From contig JAGBYV010000222.1 of NCBI GenBank assembly GCA_017628595.1, positions 1 to 9,475 of the forward strand: 9,475 bases of DNA, in the 5' to 3' direction. A program made the translations under genes and the position numbers. Positions 8,224-9,475 of the stretch are shown here, in pieces. Position 1 is the first letter of the stretch, and every line of letters begins with the position of its first letter. The DNA is from Alistipes sp. Lineage in GTDB: Bacteria; Bacteroidota; Bacteroidia; Bacteroidales; Rikenellaceae. Below the pieces are notes generated by a model. The model had not been told where the DNA came from. It ran no database searches and worked only from the letters and a program-made list of their open reading frames with translations.

Positions 8224-9312
8224 ATGGCAGACAATTCAATACTTATCCGTTTGGACGGACTTAAACTCAAATACGAGGAGATCGGCCAGAAACTCACCGA
8301 CCCCGAAGTGATTGCCGACGTGAAGCAGTTTGTGCAGCTCACCAAGGAGTACAAGGAGCTGGAGCCCATCGTTGAGACCTCGGACCGCTATCGCACCGCT
8401 GTGGCTAACCTTGCGGAGGCGAAGGATATCCTCGCCAACGACAAGGACGAGGAGATGCGCGAGATGGCTCGCATGGAGATTTCGGAGCTCGAGCCTGCGC
8501 TGGAGAAGATGGAGGAGGAGATCAAGCTCCTGCTCATCCCGAAGGATCCGCAGGACGACAAGAACGCAATCCTCGAGATTCGTGGTGGTACGGGTGGCGA
8601 CGAGGCGGCTATCTTCGCCGGCGACCTTTTGCGTATGTACACCAAGTATATCGAGTCGAAGGGCTGGCGCTACGAGATCACCTCATTCTCTGAGGGTACC
8701 GCTGGCGGATACAAGGAGGTTGTGCTCAAGGTTACGGGCCAGAGCGTATATGGTACCCTGAAGTATGAGTCGGGTGTACACCGTGTGCAGCGCGTGCCCC
8801 AGACCGAGACTCAGGGTCGTGTACACACCTCGGCAGCGTCGGTGGCTGTATTGCCCGAGGCTGAGGAGTTCGACGTGGAGATCTCAATGAACGACATCCG
8901 CAAGGATATCTTCTGTGCATCGGGTCCTGGTGGTCAGTCGGTGAACACCACCTACTCGGCTATCCGTCTGACGCACATCCCCACAGGTATCGTCGTGCAG
9001 TGTCAGGATCAGAAGTCGCAGCTCAAGAACTTCGACAAGGCATTCGAGGAGTTGCGTACCCGTATCTTCAACCTCGAGTACTCGAAGTACCTCGACGAGA
9101 TCGCATCGAAGCGTAAGACGATGGTATCGACCGGTGACCGCTCGGCAAAGATCCGTACCTACAACTATCCTCAGGGACGTATCACCGACCACCGTATCAA
9201 CTACACCATCTACAACCTCGGCGCATTTATGGATGGAGATATTCATGACTGCATCGACCACCTTATCGTTGCAGAGAATGCCGAGCGTCTGAAGGAGCAG
9301 GAGCTGGGATAG
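8224..9312 (+). CDS. prfA: Peptide chain release factor 1 (RF1)
   Basis: The 362-residue class I release factor reads UAA and UAG in the ribosomal A site and triggers peptidyl-tRNA hydrolysis. Landmarks: an N-terminal coiled domain (about 1-100); GGTGGDEA (121-128); HRVQRVPQTETQGRVHTSA (186-204), with the RF1-type P-x-T stop-codon reader as PQT at 192-194 instead of the RF2 SPF; the catalytic loop GPGGQSVN (234-241) with GGQ at 236-238, whose Gln238 is normally methylated by PrmC; and STGDRSAKIRTYNYPQGRITDHRI (302-325). Start choice: ATG 8224 gives the normal family N-terminus (MADNSILIRLDGLK) and length. An in-frame ATG at 8056 would add 56 unconserved residues and run through the predicted promoter, so it is rejected. 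The gene ends in TAG, an RF1-specific stop. A second RF1-like gene lies convergently just downstream. It is divergent from sppA. Confidence 0.97.
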   Translation: MADNSILIRLDGLKLKYEEIGQKLTDPEVIADVKQFVQLTKEYKELEPIVETSDRYRTAVANLAEAKDILANDKDEEMREMARMEISELEPALEKMEEEIKLLLIPKDPQDDKNAILEIRGGTGGDEAAIFAGDLLRMYTKYIESKGWRYEITSFSEGTAGGYKEVVLKVTGQSVYGTLKYESGVHRVQRVPQTETQGRVHTSAASVAVLPEAEEFDVEISMNDIRKDIFCASGPGGQSVNTTYSAIRLTHIPTGIVVQCQDQKSQLKNFDKAFEELRTRIFNLEYSKYLDEIASKRKTMVSTGDRSAKIRTYNYPQGRITDHRINYTIYNLGAFMDGDIHDCIDHLIVAENAERLKEQELG

Positions 9313-9388
9313 TATGATTACAAGACGACTGCTGATTATCAGCACCAAGGAGGCTCGCTTGCGAACTATCAGAGAGGGGGTCTTCTTT
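9313..9388. other. 76-base convergent spacer between the two RF1-like genes, with small hairpins
   Basis: GCTGA (9331-9335) pairs with TCAGC (9339-9343), and TCGC (9355-9358) with GCGA (9361-9364). AAGAC (9322-9326) could close a branched structure with GTCTT (9380-9384), which runs into a T-run (9386-9390) on the + strand. It may terminate prfA, but no single GC-rich stem abuts the T-run, so this is weak. Nothing comparable is seen for the - strand. Confidence 0.3.
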
Positions 9389-9475
9389 TTACAATTCGCT
9401 CTCCTTCAGCCTTTCCGCATTCTCGGCCACCATGAGCTGGTCGATGCAGTCCTGGATGTCGCCATTCATGAAGGC
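9389..9475 (-). CDS. prfA: Second RF1-like gene, C-terminal 28 residues only (truncated by window edge)
   Basis: On the - strand bases 9475-9389 read 28 codons and a TAA. The peptide begins AFMNGDIQDCIDQL and ends MVAENAERLKESEL. It aligns without gaps to the last residues of the neighbouring RF1 (AFMDGDIHDCIDHL...IVAENAERLKEQEL): 23 of 28 identical, with N/D, Q/H, Q/H, M/I and S/Q changes, and without the final Gly. Over the 84 aligned bases about 63 match, with most differences at third positions, so it is a diverged homologue under protein-level constraint, not a recent inverted copy. If intact it would be another class I release factor of RF1 type. Whether its PxT and GGQ motifs survive lies outside the window. 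It could also be a pseudogene remnant. The terminal KESEL resembles RF1 of other Bacteroidales as I recall it. Confidence 0.8.
   Translation of the reverse strand, partial: AFMNGDIQDCIDQLMVAENAERLKESEL

Noticed and set aside
9314..9475. Open + strand frame after prfA running off the right edge (starting MITRRLLIISTK)
   Set aside because: The opposite strand encodes a clear RF1 C-terminus with a stop at 9389; the + frame is its antisense shadow and has no family resemblance.
1..9475. Possible stop-codon reassignment, suggested by duplicated RF1 and no gene ending in TGA
   Set aside because: All proteins read full length with the standard code, with TGG for Trp and no in-frame TGA; seven stop codons are too few for absence of TGA to mean anything.
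9300..9475. The convergent RF1 ends as an assembly inversion artefact of one gene
   Set aside because: The two copies differ at about 21 of 84 bases, mostly at synonymous sites, and differ in stop codon and last residues, which a simple inversion artefact would not produce. A join between two different genomes is not excluded.

Overview
The window looks like chromosomal DNA from a Bacteroidota member, most likely Bacteroidales (an Alistipes/Rikenellaceae-type relative is possible but cannot be fixed from this sequence). Reasons: gene starts lack Shine-Dalgarno motifs and sit in A/T-rich leaders; the same octamer TATCTTTG, a match to the Bacteroidota -7 box TAnnTTTG, lies upstream of leuS, sppA and prfA; a GH92 mannosidase is present; and LeuRS carries the insertions and the degenerate zinc region that I associate with this phylum. 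Coding density is high and all proteins read cleanly through.

Layout. Bases 1-1982 (+ strand) hold the C-terminal part of a GH92 alpha-mannosidase and, 24 bases on, a complete PLP-dependent low-specificity threonine aldolase, probably in one operon. Bases 1982-2104 hold a 123-base intergenic element with imperfect ~25-base terminal inverted repeats, followed by a strong bidirectional terminator (2118-2150) that separates this operon from convergent genes. Bases 2155-5792 (- strand) hold leuS and a secreted alpha/beta-hydrolase esterase coupled by a one-base TAATG overlap. Bases 5990-7930 (- strand) hold sppA, a membrane-anchored tandem-domain signal peptide peptidase with its own terminator hairpin. 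sppA diverges across a 293-base promoter region from prfA (RF1, + strand, 8224-9312).

The most unusual feature is at the right edge. Bases 9389-9475 on the - strand encode 28 residues that align without gaps to the C-terminus of the adjacent RF1 (23/28 identical; about 75% identity over the 84 aligned bases). The chromosome therefore seems to carry two diverged RF1-family genes tail to tail, 76 bases apart. The window cuts the second one, so whether it is intact cannot be judged here.

Functionally the window mixes translation (LeuRS, RF1, a second RF1-like gene), envelope protein turnover (SppA), glycan use (GH92 and perhaps the esterase) and amino-acid metabolism (threonine aldolase). I see no CRISPR array, phage gene, transposase, tRNA or rRNA. 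No clear defence or secretion system is present.
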